From the NCBI GenBank assembly GCA_934169725.1, contig CAKPOF010000003.1, forward strand, positions 1-64,000: 64,000 nucleotides of DNA, written 5' to 3'. This document shows, one piece after another, positions 52,414 to 61,255 of the stretch. The translations under genes were made by a program, and so were the position numbers. Each line of letters starts with the position of its first letter. The stretch's first letter is position 1. Source of the stretch: an uncultured Clostridia bacterium. Its GTDB lineage: Bacteria; Bacillota; Clostridia; TANB77; CAG-508. The notes under the pieces were generated by a model that saw only the letters and a list, made by a program, of their open reading frames with translations, was not told the DNA's origin and searched no databases.

Positions 52414-53256
52414 ATGATAAAATTACTTGCGAGTGATCTGGATGGAACAATCATTGATAGTAATAATGAAATTACACAAGATAATATAAAAGCAATAAAT
52501 AAAATAAATAGAGAGAAGACTAATTTTACTATATGTACAGGAAAAACATATTCAATGACAAAAGATATTTGTGATAAATTAAATGCAACATATGGAATTT
52601 TTGGAAATGGAACACAAATTATAAATTTAAAAACAGGAAAAGAAATTGTAAAAAATATAATACAAAATGATCAAGTTATAGAATGTATAAAAATAGCTAA
52701 TAATAATAAATTACATGTACATATATATACAGAAGATAAATTGATTTCGGAACAAGTATTAAAATATATGGCATATAGAAATTATGTTTTATATAGTCAA
52801 AAAATGAATTTTGAAGTTGTACCATCTTTAATAACTTTTATAAAAGAAAATAAACCACATGTATTAAAATTAGTGATATCAGGAGAAAAAGATTTAAAAG
52901 ATATAAAAACACAAATAGAGAAAAATAAAGATGTTTGTGCAATACAAATAAAAAAGTATAATGAATATAAAGATAATATTATAAATCAAGAATATGAATA
53001 TTTAGATATAGTACCTAAAAATGTAACAAAATATGAAGCTATACAAAAATTAAGTGCGTTTTTAGAAATTAATAAAGAAGAAATAATGGCTGTGGGAGAT
53101 AATATAAATGATATTGAAATGATAAAAAATGCAGGTATAGGTGTAGCAGTAGGAAATAGTTATGATGAGGTGAAAAAAGTAGCATCATATGTCACAGAAA
53201 AAAATGTTACAGATGGAGGTTTTGCGGAGGCTGTATATAAATTTATAGAGTTATAG
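52414..53256 (+). CDS. Cof-type HAD-superfamily hydrolase
   Basis: 280 residues. Motif I LLASDLDGTIID, motif II in NFTICTGKTYS, cap domain of Cof type, motif IV VGDNINDIEMIKNAGIGVAVGN. It is a magnesium-dependent phosphatase, probably on sugar or nucleotide phosphates; the substrate is not predictable. ATG 52414 with AAAGGTGG is preferred to the GTG at 52405, which is part of that site. Confidence 0.85.
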   Translation: MIKLLASDLDGTIIDSNNEITQDNIKAINKINREKTNFTICTGKTYSMTKDICDKLNATYGIFGNGTQIINLKTGKEIVKNIIQNDQVIECIKIANNNKLHVHIYTEDKLISEQVLKYMAYRNYVLYSQKMNFEVVPSLITFIKENKPHVLKLVISGEKDLKDIKTQIEKNKDVCAIQIKKYNEYKDNIINQEYEYLDIVPKNVTKYEAIQKLSAFLEINKEEIMAVGDNINDIEMIKNAGIGVAVGNSYDEVKKVASYVTEKNVTDGGFAEAVYKFIEL

Positions 53257-53279
53257 ATATGTGAAAGAAGTGAGGATAA

Positions 53280-53729
53280 ATGTATACAATAGAAGAATTT
53301 GACAAAGGAAAAACAAAAATATTAAAATATATAATATATAAAAAAAGAAGTGAAAATGAAATTAGAAATAAGTTCAAAAAAGAAATGGGAGAAGATTTAC
53401 TAGAAGATATTATAGAATATTTAAAAGAGGCTAAATACATTGATGATAAGGAATATATTAGAAGAGTTATAAATGATTTTATGTTATTAAAAAATTCATC
53501 AATAAGAGAAATAGAATATAAGTTATGTAATAAAGGGTTAAAAAAAGATGACATAGAAGATTATGTATATATAAATAATGAAGAATTAATTCAATATGAA
53601 ATAAAATCAGCCAAAAACATTATAAACAAAAGGATAAATTCATATGAATTGGAAGATATAAAACAATATTTATTTAGAAAAGGCTATAAAAAAGAAAATA
53701 TAAATAAGGCTATAGAAGAAATTATGTAA
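53280..53729 (+). CDS. recX: RecX family regulatory protein
   Basis: 149 residues of three-helix repeats: LKYIIYKKRSENEIRNKFKK, YLKEAKYIDDKEYIRRVINDF and SIREIEYKLCNKGLKKDDIED match RecX. RecX binds RecA filaments and limits their activity; recA lies 1.2 kb upstream. AAGTGAGG precedes the ATG. The next gene begins 10 nt after. Confidence 0.75.
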   Translation: MYTIEEFDKGKTKILKYIIYKKRSENEIRNKFKKEMGEDLLEDIIEYLKEAKYIDDKEYIRRVINDFMLLKNSSIREIEYKLCNKGLKKDDIEDYVYINNEELIQYEIKSAKNIINKRINSYELEDIKQYLFRKGYKKENINKAIEEIM

Positions 53730-53739
53730 GGAGAAATAG

Positions 53740-54489
53740 ATGTCAATATTATCATTAGAATCAAAAAAGTATGAAATAAAAATAGAAAATTTTGAAGGAC
53801 CATTAGATTTATTATGCCATTTAATAGAAAAAAACAAGATGGATATATATGATATCAATTTAAATGAAATAACAGAACAATATATTCAGTATTTAAATGA
53901 AATGGAAGAAATGAATCTAGAAATAGCAAGCGAATTTATAGTAATGGCTTCAACATTATTATATTTAAAATCTAAAAATTTATTACCAAAGCAAGAAAAT
54001 GAAGAAGAAGAAGTAACTGAAGAAGAATTGATAAGGAGAATTATAGAGTACAAAAAATTTAAAGAAATTAGTAATGTTTTAAAACAGAATTATATAGAAA
54101 CGGGAAATAGATATTATAAAGAACAAGAAAAAATAGAATTGCCAAAACAAAAACTAGAAAAAAATTATGATGAAAAAATTATTCCAAAAATATATAAAAA
54201 TTTAATTGAAAAAAAACGTTCAAAAATAAACCAAAATGCTAAAAATATAGAAAAAATAGCATTAGTAGAAAATTATAGTGTTGCAAGTAAAGTAAAAGAA
54301 ATGTACAAAGTTTTAGTAAAACAAAAGAGATTTGTTTTTAATAAATTATTTTCAGTAAATAAACGTAGTAAGCAAGAAGTAGTAACTGCATTTAGTGGTC
54401 TATTAGAAATGTCTAGAAGAAAAAAAGTTGAAACTGAACAAGAAGAACTATTTGGAGATATAACTGTTGAAAAAAGGAAAAGAGCATAA
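53740..54489 (+). CDS. scpA: Segregation and condensation protein A
   Basis: 249 residues, kleisin subunit of the SMC complex. KIENFEGPLDLLCHLIEKNKMDIYDINL is diagnostic (residues 11-38), with ASEFIVMASTLLYLKSKNLLP and the C-terminal winged helix VVTAFSGLLEMSRRKKV. It is unusual in that scpB does not follow directly. AAGGAG precedes the ATG. Confidence 0.93.
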   Translation: MSILSLESKKYEIKIENFEGPLDLLCHLIEKNKMDIYDINLNEITEQYIQYLNEMEEMNLEIASEFIVMASTLLYLKSKNLLPKQENEEEEVTEEELIRRIIEYKKFKEISNVLKQNYIETGNRYYKEQEKIELPKQKLEKNYDEKIIPKIYKNLIEKKRSKINQNAKNIEKIALVENYSVASKVKEMYKVLVKQKRFVFNKLFSVNKRSKQEVVTAFSGLLEMSRRKKVETEQEELFGDITVEKRKRA

Positions 54490-54570
54490 TTAATAAATAA
54501 AATGTAAAATTGATTAAAATAGAAAAAAGAGGAAAAACTAATATAAATCCTATTAAAGAAGGTGTATATA

Positions 54571-55191
54571 TTGTTTTTTCTTTATTTTTTATTAATTATA
54601 ATTATGATTTTTATAATAACAGTAACATCAAAAATTGAATTACAGTTTAAAAATTTTAAATTTAATTCTAAAAATAAGAATAAAATAAAGAATGATTATA
54701 AAATAATTATAAAATATAAGATATTATGTGCCATTCCAATTATTAAATACACAATAACACATGATAAAATAAATAAAGTATTTTCAAAGCCACAAGTAAG
54801 GAAAAAAATAAAAGAAGAAATTTATAAGAAAAAATTTGACCTTGAAATTTTAAAAATACAAAAAGAAATAAGTAAATATATAGAAATAAATAATATGTAT
54901 TTAGAAATAATTTTAAGTACTAATAATGTAATGACTACATCAATAATAGTAGCTTTTTTAGCAAGTGCTATGGCAATAATGTTAGCTAAAAAACAAATTA
55001 GTGAAAAAAATGTAAAATACAATATAAAGCCAATATATAATAACCAAAATTTAATAATAGGAGAATTTTCTGGTATATTTCAAATAAAAATGATACATAT
55101 TATAAATATATATGTATTAAAAAGAAAAGAAGGAGTGAAGAAAAATGAGCGAACATCCCATAGAAGGTCTTATGACTACAGCTATGAATAG
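54571..55191 (+). CDS. DUF2953 membrane protein
   Basis: About 206 residues. An N-terminal membrane helix (about 2-18), a basic Lys/Asn/Ile-rich middle, a second hydrophobic segment (about 125-140), and the C-terminal ERTSHRRSYDYSYE tail typical of DUF2953 proteins found beside ytfJ. I choose TTG 54571 with GAAGGTG 6 nt upstream, rather than the GTG at 54562 inside that site. The end overlaps ytfJ by 47 nt. Function unknown, probably sporulation-linked by context. Confidence 0.75.
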   Translation: MFFLYFLLIIIMIFIITVTSKIELQFKNFKFNSKNKNKIKNDYKIIIKYKILCAIPIIKYTITHDKINKVFSKPQVRKKIKEEIYKKKFDLEILKIQKEISKYIEINNMYLEIILSTNNVMTTSIIVAFLASAMAIMLAKKQISEKNVKYNIKPIYNNQNLIIGEFSGIFQIKMIHIINIYVLKRKEGVKKNERTSHRRSYDYSYE

Positions 55192-55714
55192 TATTCAAGA
55201 TATGATTGATGTTAACACAATTATAGGAGAACCTATAGAAACTTCTAATAATATTGTCATAATTCCAATATCTAAAGTGTCATTTGGTTTTGCAGCTGGT
55301 GGAAGTGAATTTAAAGGAGAAACAGTTGATGAATATAAGAAAAAGGAAAAGGAAGAAGAGGTACAATATAGATTACCATTTGGTGGAGGATCAGGAGCTG
55401 GGGTTACAATAAATCCAATGGCGTTTTTAGTAATACAAGGAGAAAATGTAAAATTAATGCCAATAAATTATAGTTCATCTATAGATAAATTATTAGACTA
55501 TATACCTGATTTATTGGATAAAACTAATAACATGTTAAATAAATATGTAAAACAAGGCAAAAATGAAAATGAACCTGTAAAAAGTAAAACGAAAGAAAAA
55601 ATAGAAGAGAAGGAAAATAATAAAGTAAAAGAAAAAATAACTAAGGTAAATAAACCAACAGAAGAAGAGGTAACATATGAGTATGAGTATGATGAAACTT
55701 TAGACGATGAATAA
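55145..55714 (+). CDS. ytfJ: Sporulation protein YtfJ (GerW family)
   Basis: 189 residues. EHPIEGLMTTAMNSIQDMID, IIPISKVSFGFAAGGSEF and the glycine-rich GGGSGAGVTINPMAFLVI segment are diagnostic of YtfJ/GerW, needed for normal spore germination in Bacillus. A Lys/Glu-rich tail is appended. The start lies inside the DUF2953 gene with AAGGAGTG upstream. Confidence 0.92.
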   Translation: MSEHPIEGLMTTAMNSIQDMIDVNTIIGEPIETSNNIVIIPISKVSFGFAAGGSEFKGETVDEYKKKEKEEEVQYRLPFGGGSGAGVTINPMAFLVIQGENVKLMPINYSSSIDKLLDYIPDLLDKTNNMLNKYVKQGKNENEPVKSKTKEKIEEKENNKVKEKITKVNKPTEEEVTYEYEYDETLDDE

Positions 55715-55742
55715 AAAGTGGCTAAATAAGCTGCTTTTTTTA
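55712..55742 (+). terminator. ytfJ terminator
   Basis: AAAGTGGCT pairs with AGCTGCTTT (two G-U pairs) around AAATA, followed by a T run. Confidence 0.75.
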
Positions 55743-55769
55743 TATACTAGGAAATCCTATTATATAAAA
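55738..55769. repeat. Post-terminator palindrome, copy 3
   Basis: TTTTATATACTAGGA (55738-55752) and TCCTATTATATAAAA (55755-55769), one mismatch, starting in the ytfJ terminator T-run. Same family as 20261-20303. Confidence 0.55.
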
Positions 55770-55884
55770 CTATATTGTATGCAAATATGATGGTTCTTTA
55801 AAATTCATATAATGTGCTTTTGTCGAAAAAGATATTTTTTTTAGAGCATATCAAAAAGTGACAAAACTTCTTATTTTTTGCTCT

Positions 55885-55907
55885 TGGAAAATAATGTAAA
55901 TGAGAAT
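55885..55907 (+). promoter_or_regulatory. Possible SigH promoter of the spoIIA operon
   Basis: TGGAAAA (55885-55891) and GAAT (55904-55907), 12 bp apart, resemble the SigH pattern AGGAWWW...GAAT. The spoIIA operon is SigH-controlled in Bacillus and Clostridium. The rest of 55770-55940 shows no gene. Confidence 0.45.
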
Positions 55908-55939
55908 ATAATAAGTCTAGAAAGTTGTAGGAGGAAAGA

Positions 55940-56260
55940 ATGGAATTTAAATTTTATGAAAAGGACAAGTTGTTAGTTTTTAAGATAACTACAGAAATCG
56001 ATGATTTTAGTGTTCAAAAGATAAGGAGGAAGGTAGATTATGAAATTGAAAGATATATGCCTAAAAGAATTGTATTTGATTTTAATAGTGTTACATTCAT
56101 GGATAGCGCAGGAATTGGATTAATAATAGGAAGATATAAGTTTGCAAAAATGCTTGGAAGTACAGTAGAACTTGCAAATTTAACAAGTAGTATAAGGAAA
56201 ATTTTTGAGATGAGTGGAATATTAAGATTAATACCAACCGTAACATTAGAAGTTTCTTAA
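55940..56260 (+). CDS. spoIIAA: Anti-sigma F factor antagonist
   Basis: 106 residues, STAS domain. The phosphorylatable serine is in FDFNSVTFMDSAGIGLIIGRY (residues 48-68, DSAGIG core). Dephosphorylated SpoIIAA releases SigF from SpoIIAB in the forespore. AGGAGG precedes the ATG. First gene of spoIIAA-spoIIAB-sigF. Confidence 0.94.
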   Translation: MEFKFYEKDKLLVFKITTEIDDFSVQKIRRKVDYEIERYMPKRIVFDFNSVTFMDSAGIGLIIGRYKFAKMLGSTVELANLTSSIRKIFEMSGILRLIPTVTLEVS

Positions 56261-56291
56261 AAAATGAATAAGGAGAAAGGAATTTAGAAAA

Positions 56292-56774
56292 ATGAAAAGT
56301 GAATTTGAAAATGAGATGAAATTAGAGTTTGTTAGTAAATCAGCTAATGAAGCTTTCGCTAGAATTACTGTAGCAGCATTTGCATCACAATTAGATCCGA
56401 CAATAGAAGAGTTAGCTGATATAAAAACAGCAGTTTCAGAGGCAGTAACCAATAGTATTATTCACGGATATGATAAAAAACAGGGAATTGTAAAAGTATT
56501 TGCAAGATTAAAAGAAAAAGAAATTATTATAGAAATATCAGACAAAGGTAAGGGAATAGAAAATATAGATATTGCAAAAGAACCATTATATACAACAAAA
56601 CCTAATCTAGAAAGATCAGGAATGGGATTTACAATAATGGAGAGTTTTATGGATAAAGTAGAAATTGAATCTGTTGTTGGACTAGGAACTAAAGTAACAA
56701 TGAGTAAAAAAATAAAGGATAAATCAGAAAATCAAGAATCTGATGATGAATTTGAAATGATTACAAAAGGATAG
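56292..56774 (+). CDS. spoIIAB: Anti-sigma F factor (serine kinase)
   Basis: 160 residues, GHKL-type kinase. N-box SEAVTNSIIHGY, DKGKGIENI and the GMGFTIMESFMD G-box are clear. It binds and inhibits SigF and phosphorylates SpoIIAA. The ATG follows AAGGAGAAAGG. sigF begins 10 nt later. Confidence 0.94.
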   Translation: MKSEFENEMKLEFVSKSANEAFARITVAAFASQLDPTIEELADIKTAVSEAVTNSIIHGYDKKQGIVKVFARLKEKEIIIEISDKGKGIENIDIAKEPLYTTKPNLERSGMGFTIMESFMDKVEIESVVGLGTKVTMSKKIKDKSENQESDDEFEMITKG

Positions 56775-56783
56775 AGGTATAGT

Positions 56784-57513
56784 ATGTTTGAAAACAGTAT
56801 TGAAGCAATAAAAAAAGCTCAATCTGGAGATAAATATGAAATGGAACGAATGATTAAAGACAATAATCGGATTAATTTGGAGTATTGTAAAAAGATTTAA
56901 TGGAAGAGGATATGATTTAGAGGATTTATACCAGATTGGGTGTATGGGATTTATAAAATCAATAAAAAGATTTGATACAAAATATGATGTTAAATTATCA
57001 ACATATGCGGTACCATACATGATAGGTGAAATAAAAAGATATATAAGAGACGATGGACCAATAAAAATAAGTAGAGGAATAAAGGAATTAGGAGTTAAAA
57101 TAAAAGAATTACAAAAAGAATATTTGAACAAAAAGGGAGAGGAAATATCTATAGAAAAAATAGCTCAAGAATTAAAAATATCAAAAGAAGATATAGCTCT
57201 AGCATTAGATGCCACAACTACAATAGATTCAATTGATAAATGTTTTTATACAAATTCAACAAATGGAAAGAGTATTAATTTAATAGAAAAAATTTCAACA
57301 GAAAAAGATGAAGAGGAATTTATTACAAATAAAATAGCAGTTACTCAATTAATAGATGGACTTGAAAAGAGAGAAAAAGAAATTATATTGTTAAGGTTTT
57401 ATAAAGACAAAACTCAAGCACAGGTAGCAAAAATACTTGGTATAACACAAGTTCAGGTTTCTAGAATAGAAAGAAAGGTATTAGATAATATGAAACTTAA
57501 ATTAATTTCATAA
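56784..57513 (+). CDS. sigF: RNA polymerase sigma-F factor, with one CGGN +1 frameshift
   Basis: The frame from ATG 56784 (ATAGAGG upstream) runs MFENSIEAIKKAQSGDK then breaks at codon 29, CGG, reaching TAA eleven codons later. Reading CGGA (56868-56871) as one residue joins it to LIWSIVKRFNGRGYDLEDLY and QIGCMGFIK (region 2), the region 3 segment GPIKISRGIKEL, and the region 4 helix-turn-helix AQVAKILGITQVQVSRIE. The product is 242 residues, normal for SigF. Residue 29 aligns with a position that is Gly or Arg in related sigmas. The tail alone would lack the start of region 2. Confidence 0.88.
56868..56871 (+). other. CGGN +1 frameshift site in sigF
   Basis: Context AAT-AAT-CGGA-TTA-ATT-TGG. 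This is the only defect in an otherwise intact spoIIAA-spoIIAB-sigF operon. Confidence 0.88.
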
Positions 57514-57524
57514 GAGGTGATAAT

Positions 57525-58535
57525 TTGAAGAAATTTTTTATCTATTTTTGTAGTTTTATATTTATTTGTTTTATATTACCAGCCTTATTAACAAAATTAG
57601 AAGTACCTGCAAATTCTAATAATGACGAAAAAATCGATGAAAATGATACAATAGATAGTGATATTGAAAAATATTCATATAATAAATATGCTACTATAAA
57701 ATTATTACATACAAATACAAATGAAATAGAAGAAGTACCATTAGATGAATATCTTTGTAATGTTGTTTCAGCAGAAATGCCAGCTGATTTTGAAAAAGAA
57801 GCATTAAAGGCACAGGCAATTGTAGCTAGAACCTATACAATATATAAGATAAACAACAAAAAACATGATAATGCAGATATATGCGATGATTCCAAATGTT
57901 GTCAGGCATGGATTTCAAAAGAAGATAGGTTAAATAAATGGAGTGAACAAAAAGAAGAAAAATGGAAAAAGATAGAGGAATGTGTATATAGTACAAAAGG
58001 AAAAATAATAACATATGATAATAAACCAATAAATGCTTTTTTTCATTCTAATAGTGGTGGAAAAACAGAATTACCTGTAAATGTGTGGGGAGGAGGAAGT
58101 GATATGCCGTATTTGCAGATTGTAGAAACAGCAGGAGAAGATACTTATAGTCAATATAATTCAGAACTAGAATTAACGAATCAAGAAATTTTAGAAAAAA
58201 TAAAACAAAAATATGAAGATATTCAAATTGATTTTAATAATGATGATGATATTAAAGTATTAGAATATACAACAAGCGGACGAGTAAAGACAATAAAGTT
58301 TGGAAATCACAATATATCGGGTACAGAAATTAGAAATATATTAGGATTAAAATCTACAAATTTTGAAATAATAAAAGAAAATGATAAAATAAAATTTGTA
58401 GTAAAAGGATATGGACATGGAGTTGGAATGAGTCAAACAGGAGCAGATACTATGGCAAAAAATGGTAGTACGGCAGAAGATATAATAAAACATTTTTATA
58501 CTGGTATAGAAATAAAAGAAGTAAATAATATTTAA
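57525..58535 (+). CDS. spoIID: Stage II sporulation protein D
   Basis: 336 residues: N-terminal membrane anchor, then the SpoIID catalytic domain with PLDEYLCNVVSAEMPADFEKEALKAQAIVARTY-type conservation (residues 72-104), HSNSGGKTE, and KGYGHGVGMSQTGADTMA. It is a lytic transglycosylase of the engulfment machinery. The TTG start follows AAGAGGTGA, 12 nt after sigF. It carries a CC-containing CDDSKCCQAW segment typical of Clostridial SpoIID. Confidence 0.93.
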   Translation: MKKFFIYFCSFIFICFILPALLTKLEVPANSNNDEKIDENDTIDSDIEKYSYNKYATIKLLHTNTNEIEEVPLDEYLCNVVSAEMPADFEKEALKAQAIVARTYTIYKINNKKHDNADICDDSKCCQAWISKEDRLNKWSEQKEEKWKKIEECVYSTKGKIITYDNKPINAFFHSNSGGKTELPVNVWGGGSDMPYLQIVETAGEDTYSQYNSELELTNQEILEKIKQKYEDIQIDFNNDDDIKVLEYTTSGRVKTIKFGNHNISGTEIRNILGLKSTNFEIIKENDKIKFVVKGYGHGVGMSQTGADTMAKNGSTAEDIIKHFYTGIEIKEVNNI

Positions 58536-58623
58536 ATTATTTAATGTATAATTCTCTAAAATAAGGAAATACTTGTAATAAGAAATATGTATAAAGCATA
58601 TACGAAACATAAAGGAGGATTAT

Positions 58624-59466
58624 ATGAGAAGAGACAATGATTTAAAAGATAGAAGAGGAAAAAATGCAAATGATAAGGTTATGTCATATATTATTACAGG
58701 AGCAAGTGTTTTAGTAATTATTATTATTTCTTTGTTACTATATAGTCAAAAAATAAAAAACAATGTAAAAAATGAAACAATGTCACTAGAAAAAATGGGG
58801 AATATAATAGGAGAAAATAATGTTAATAATAATGAAACAGAAAGCGCTAGTACTGAGTTAGGAAAAACAGTAGAAGAGAGCAAAGAAAACAATACAAATG
58901 CAGTTAATGAAAATAATATAAAAAATAGTACAAATACAACCAATGAACAAACAAAAGAAAATACAAAAAACAATACAAGCAATACAAATAATAACACAAA
59001 AATAAATACAACAATATCAACAAATTCAAATAATTCAGAAAAAAAAGAAACCAAAAAAGAAATATCTTTTCAAAAGCCTGTTGAGGGTGAAATAATAAGA
59101 GAATTTGCACAAAATAATCTTGTATATTCTAACACACTAGAAGAGTGGATAACACATAATGGGATTGATATTAAAGCTGATAAAACAACAGTAGTTAAAT
59201 CAGCTGAAGCTGGAGTTGTAAAATCAATAAAGAATGACCCAAGATATGGATTAACTATAGTTATACAACATGATGATGTATATCAAACAATATATTCAAA
59301 CTTATTAACATCAGAATTTGTAGTTGAAGGTGAAAAAGTAGAAAAAGGACAAGCAATTGGAACAGTGGGAAATAGTGCTGTATTTGAAGTAGCGGATGAA
59401 CCACATTTGCATTTTGAAATTTTAAAAAATTCTATTCAAATTGATCCATCAAATTATTTGAAATAA
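58624..59466 (+). CDS. spoIIQ: SpoIIQ-like M23 (LytM) family protein
   Basis: 280 residues: basic N-terminus, membrane helix (about 20-40), Asn/Thr-rich linker, then a LytM domain. The zinc ligands look intact (HNGID, HLHFE), as in clostridial SpoIIQ and unlike Bacillus, where the first His is lost. It would pair with SpoIIIAH across the intermembrane space. Its position after spoIID supports this. AAAGGAGG precedes the ATG. A different M23 peptidase is less likely. Confidence 0.85.
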   Translation: MRRDNDLKDRRGKNANDKVMSYIITGASVLVIIIISLLLYSQKIKNNVKNETMSLEKMGNIIGENNVNNNETESASTELGKTVEESKENNTNAVNENNIKNSTNTTNEQTKENTKNNTSNTNNNTKINTTISTNSNNSEKKETKKEISFQKPVEGEIIREFAQNNLVYSNTLEEWITHNGIDIKADKTTVVKSAEAGVVKSIKNDPRYGLTIVIQHDDVYQTIYSNLLTSEFVVEGEKVEKGQAIGTVGNSAVFEVADEPHLHFEILKNSIQIDPSNYLK

Positions 59467-59534
59467 ATTGACTAAGAAATATATGTGTGATAAAATGATT
59501 TGGTAATTAAAATAATAAAAAGAGGGAAAGAAAA

Positions 59535-60626
59535 ATGAAATTAGGTATAGTAGGATTGCCAAATGTAGGAAAAAGTACATTATTTAATAGTATAACAAAA
59601 GCAGGAGCAGAATGTGCAAACTATCCTTTTTGTACAATAGAACCAAATGTAGGAGTAGTACCAGTTCCAGATGAAAGATTAGATGCATTAACAAAAATGT
59701 ATAATCCACAAAAAACAACACATGCAGTAATAGAATTTGTAGATATTGCAGGACTTGTTAAAGGAGCTAGTAAAGGAGAAGGATTAGGAAATAAATTTTT
59801 ATCACATATAAGAGAAACTGATGCAATATGTGAAGTTGTAAGATGTTTTGAAGATTCAAATGTAGTACATGTAGATGGAAATATAGATCCAATACGTGAC
59901 ATAGAAACAATTAATTTAGAACTTATATTTGCAGATATAGAAACTGTAAATAAAAGGCTAGATAAAGCAAAGAAAAATTTAAAAGCAGATAAGAAATATC
60001 AAGAAGAAATTGATTTATTAGAGAAAATAAAAGAGAATTTAGAAAATGGAATATCAGCTAGAGCTATTGAATTCAACGATGATGAAAAAGTTTTAGTAAA
60101 AGATATGTTTTTATTAACAACTAAACCAATATTGTATATAGCAAATGTATCAGAAGAACAATTAGCAGACGCAGAAACTGACCAAGCAGTCAATAAGGTA
60201 AGGGAATATGCTAAAAAAGAAAAGGCTGAAGTAATACCACTATGTATTAAAGTTGAAGAAGAATTATCAGGATTAGATGATGATGATAAAAAAGAAATGT
60301 TAGAGATGTTAGGCTTGAGTGAATCAGGATTAGATAAAGTAATAAAAAAGAGCTATGATTTATTAGGTTTAATGTCATTCTTAACAGCAGGAGAACCAGA
60401 AGTTAGAGCTTGGACAATAAAAAAAGGAACAAAAGCTCCACAAGCAGCAGGAAAAATCCATTCAGACATAGAGAGAGGCTTTATTAAGGCAGAAGTAGTT
60501 TCTTTTAAGGATTTAATGGAACAAGGCTCAATGGTAGCTGCTAAAGAAAAAGGATTAGTAAGATCAGAAGGTAAGGAATATGTAATGCAAGATGGAGATA
60601 TAGTATTATTTAAATTTAATGTTTAG
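59535..60626 (+). CDS. ychF: Redox-regulated ATPase/GTPase YchF
   Basis: 363 residues, Obg-family. G1 GLPNVGKST, NYPFCTIEPN, VDIAGLVKGASKGEGLGNKFL (residues 66-86) and the C-terminal TGS domain (FLTAGEPEVRAWTIKKGTKAPQAAGKIHSDIERGF region, residues 290-325). It binds ribosomes and prefers ATP in studied species. AGAGGG precedes the ATG. Confidence 0.96.
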   Translation: MKLGIVGLPNVGKSTLFNSITKAGAECANYPFCTIEPNVGVVPVPDERLDALTKMYNPQKTTHAVIEFVDIAGLVKGASKGEGLGNKFLSHIRETDAICEVVRCFEDSNVVHVDGNIDPIRDIETINLELIFADIETVNKRLDKAKKNLKADKKYQEEIDLLEKIKENLENGISARAIEFNDDEKVLVKDMFLLTTKPILYIANVSEEQLADAETDQAVNKVREYAKKEKAEVIPLCIKVEEELSGLDDDDKKEMLEMLGLSESGLDKVIKKSYDLLGLMSFLTAGEPEVRAWTIKKGTKAPQAAGKIHSDIERGFIKAEVVSFKDLMEQGSMVAAKEKGLVRSEGKEYVMQDGDIVLFKFNV

Positions 60627-60676
60627 AATGAAATAATCTTGTAATAAAAATGTAAAATAAAAAAAGAAAAAATCTA

Positions 60677-60776
60677 TTGACTATGAAAAAAAATAAGTGT
60701 AATATATAAATAAGTTAAACAAATGATAAATAGTTGTGTCTATTTACTTGCAATTATTAAAAAAGAGTGATATAAT
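60677..60776 (+). promoter_or_regulatory. Two tandem promoters of the LPKTG protein gene
   Basis: P1: TTGACT (60677-60682), 17 bp, TAATAT (60700-60705). P2: TTGCAA (60748-60753), 17 bp, TATAAT (60771-60776). Confidence 0.65.
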
Positions 60777-60833
60777 AATAATTGTTTATAGAGAAAAAAA
60801 TAGAATATACTATTTGAAGTAAGGAGAGGTAAT

Positions 60834-61214
60834 ATGAAAAAATCAATTATTTTAAAAAGTTTTTTAGTAGTTTTGGTAGCTATGATGCTTACATTTGTTA
60901 CATCATCTGTATATGCAGCAACAGATTCAGATTTTGATGAATTATTAGGTAGTTCAGGTGATAATAATACACCAGCAAGTAATAAAAATAACACACCATC
61001 AAATAAAAATAATACACCAGCAAATACAAACAATACTCCAAATACAAATGGATTAAAAAATAATACAAACAATACAAATAATGGTGCAAATAATACAAGC
61101 TTACCAAAAACAGGTGCAGGAGATTCTTTACCAACAGCATTACTAATTGCAGTATTTGGAATTTCAGCAGTATATGCTTATAAAAAAGTTAGTGATTATA
61201 GAAATATTGATTAA
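60834..61214 (+). CDS. Small LPKTG cell-wall-anchored protein, Asn-rich
   Basis: 126 residues: signal peptide (about 1-29, ending VYAA), a short acidic segment, low-complexity Asn/Thr/Pro repeats (NNTPxxNKNNTP), the sortase signal SLPKTGAGD near residue 90, a hydrophobic helix, and a charged tail. It is probably anchored to peptidoglycan by the convergent sortase next door. AAGGAGAGG precedes the ATG. Confidence 0.85.
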   Translation: MKKSIILKSFLVVLVAMMLTFVTSSVYAATDSDFDELLGSSGDNNTPASNKNNTPSNKNNTPANTNNTPNTNGLKNNTNNTNNGANNTSLPKTGAGDSLPTALLIAVFGISAVYAYKKVSDYRNID

Positions 61215-61224
61215 TAAAAATAAT

Positions 61225-61255
61225 AAAATTGAAGATATTACATATCTTCAATTTT
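61225..61255. terminator. Shared bidirectional terminator between LPKTG gene and sortase
   Basis: A 14-bp stem, AAAATTGAAGATAT (61225-61238) and ATATCTTCAATTTT (61242-61255), with a 3-nt loop. The frameshift-resolved sortase stop codon (61240-61238) lies inside it, a usual position for the end of a gene. Confidence 0.8.

Noticed and set aside
53280..53729. Possible non-RecX three-helix protein
   Set aside because: Alternatives considered, but the repeated KKRSENEIRNKF-type helices and the nearby recA favour RecX.
56944..57513. A short SigF-like protein starting at ATG 56944
   Set aside because: It would lack the first part of region 2 and has no suitable ribosome site; the upstream frame with a good site and matching N-terminus joins through CGGA.
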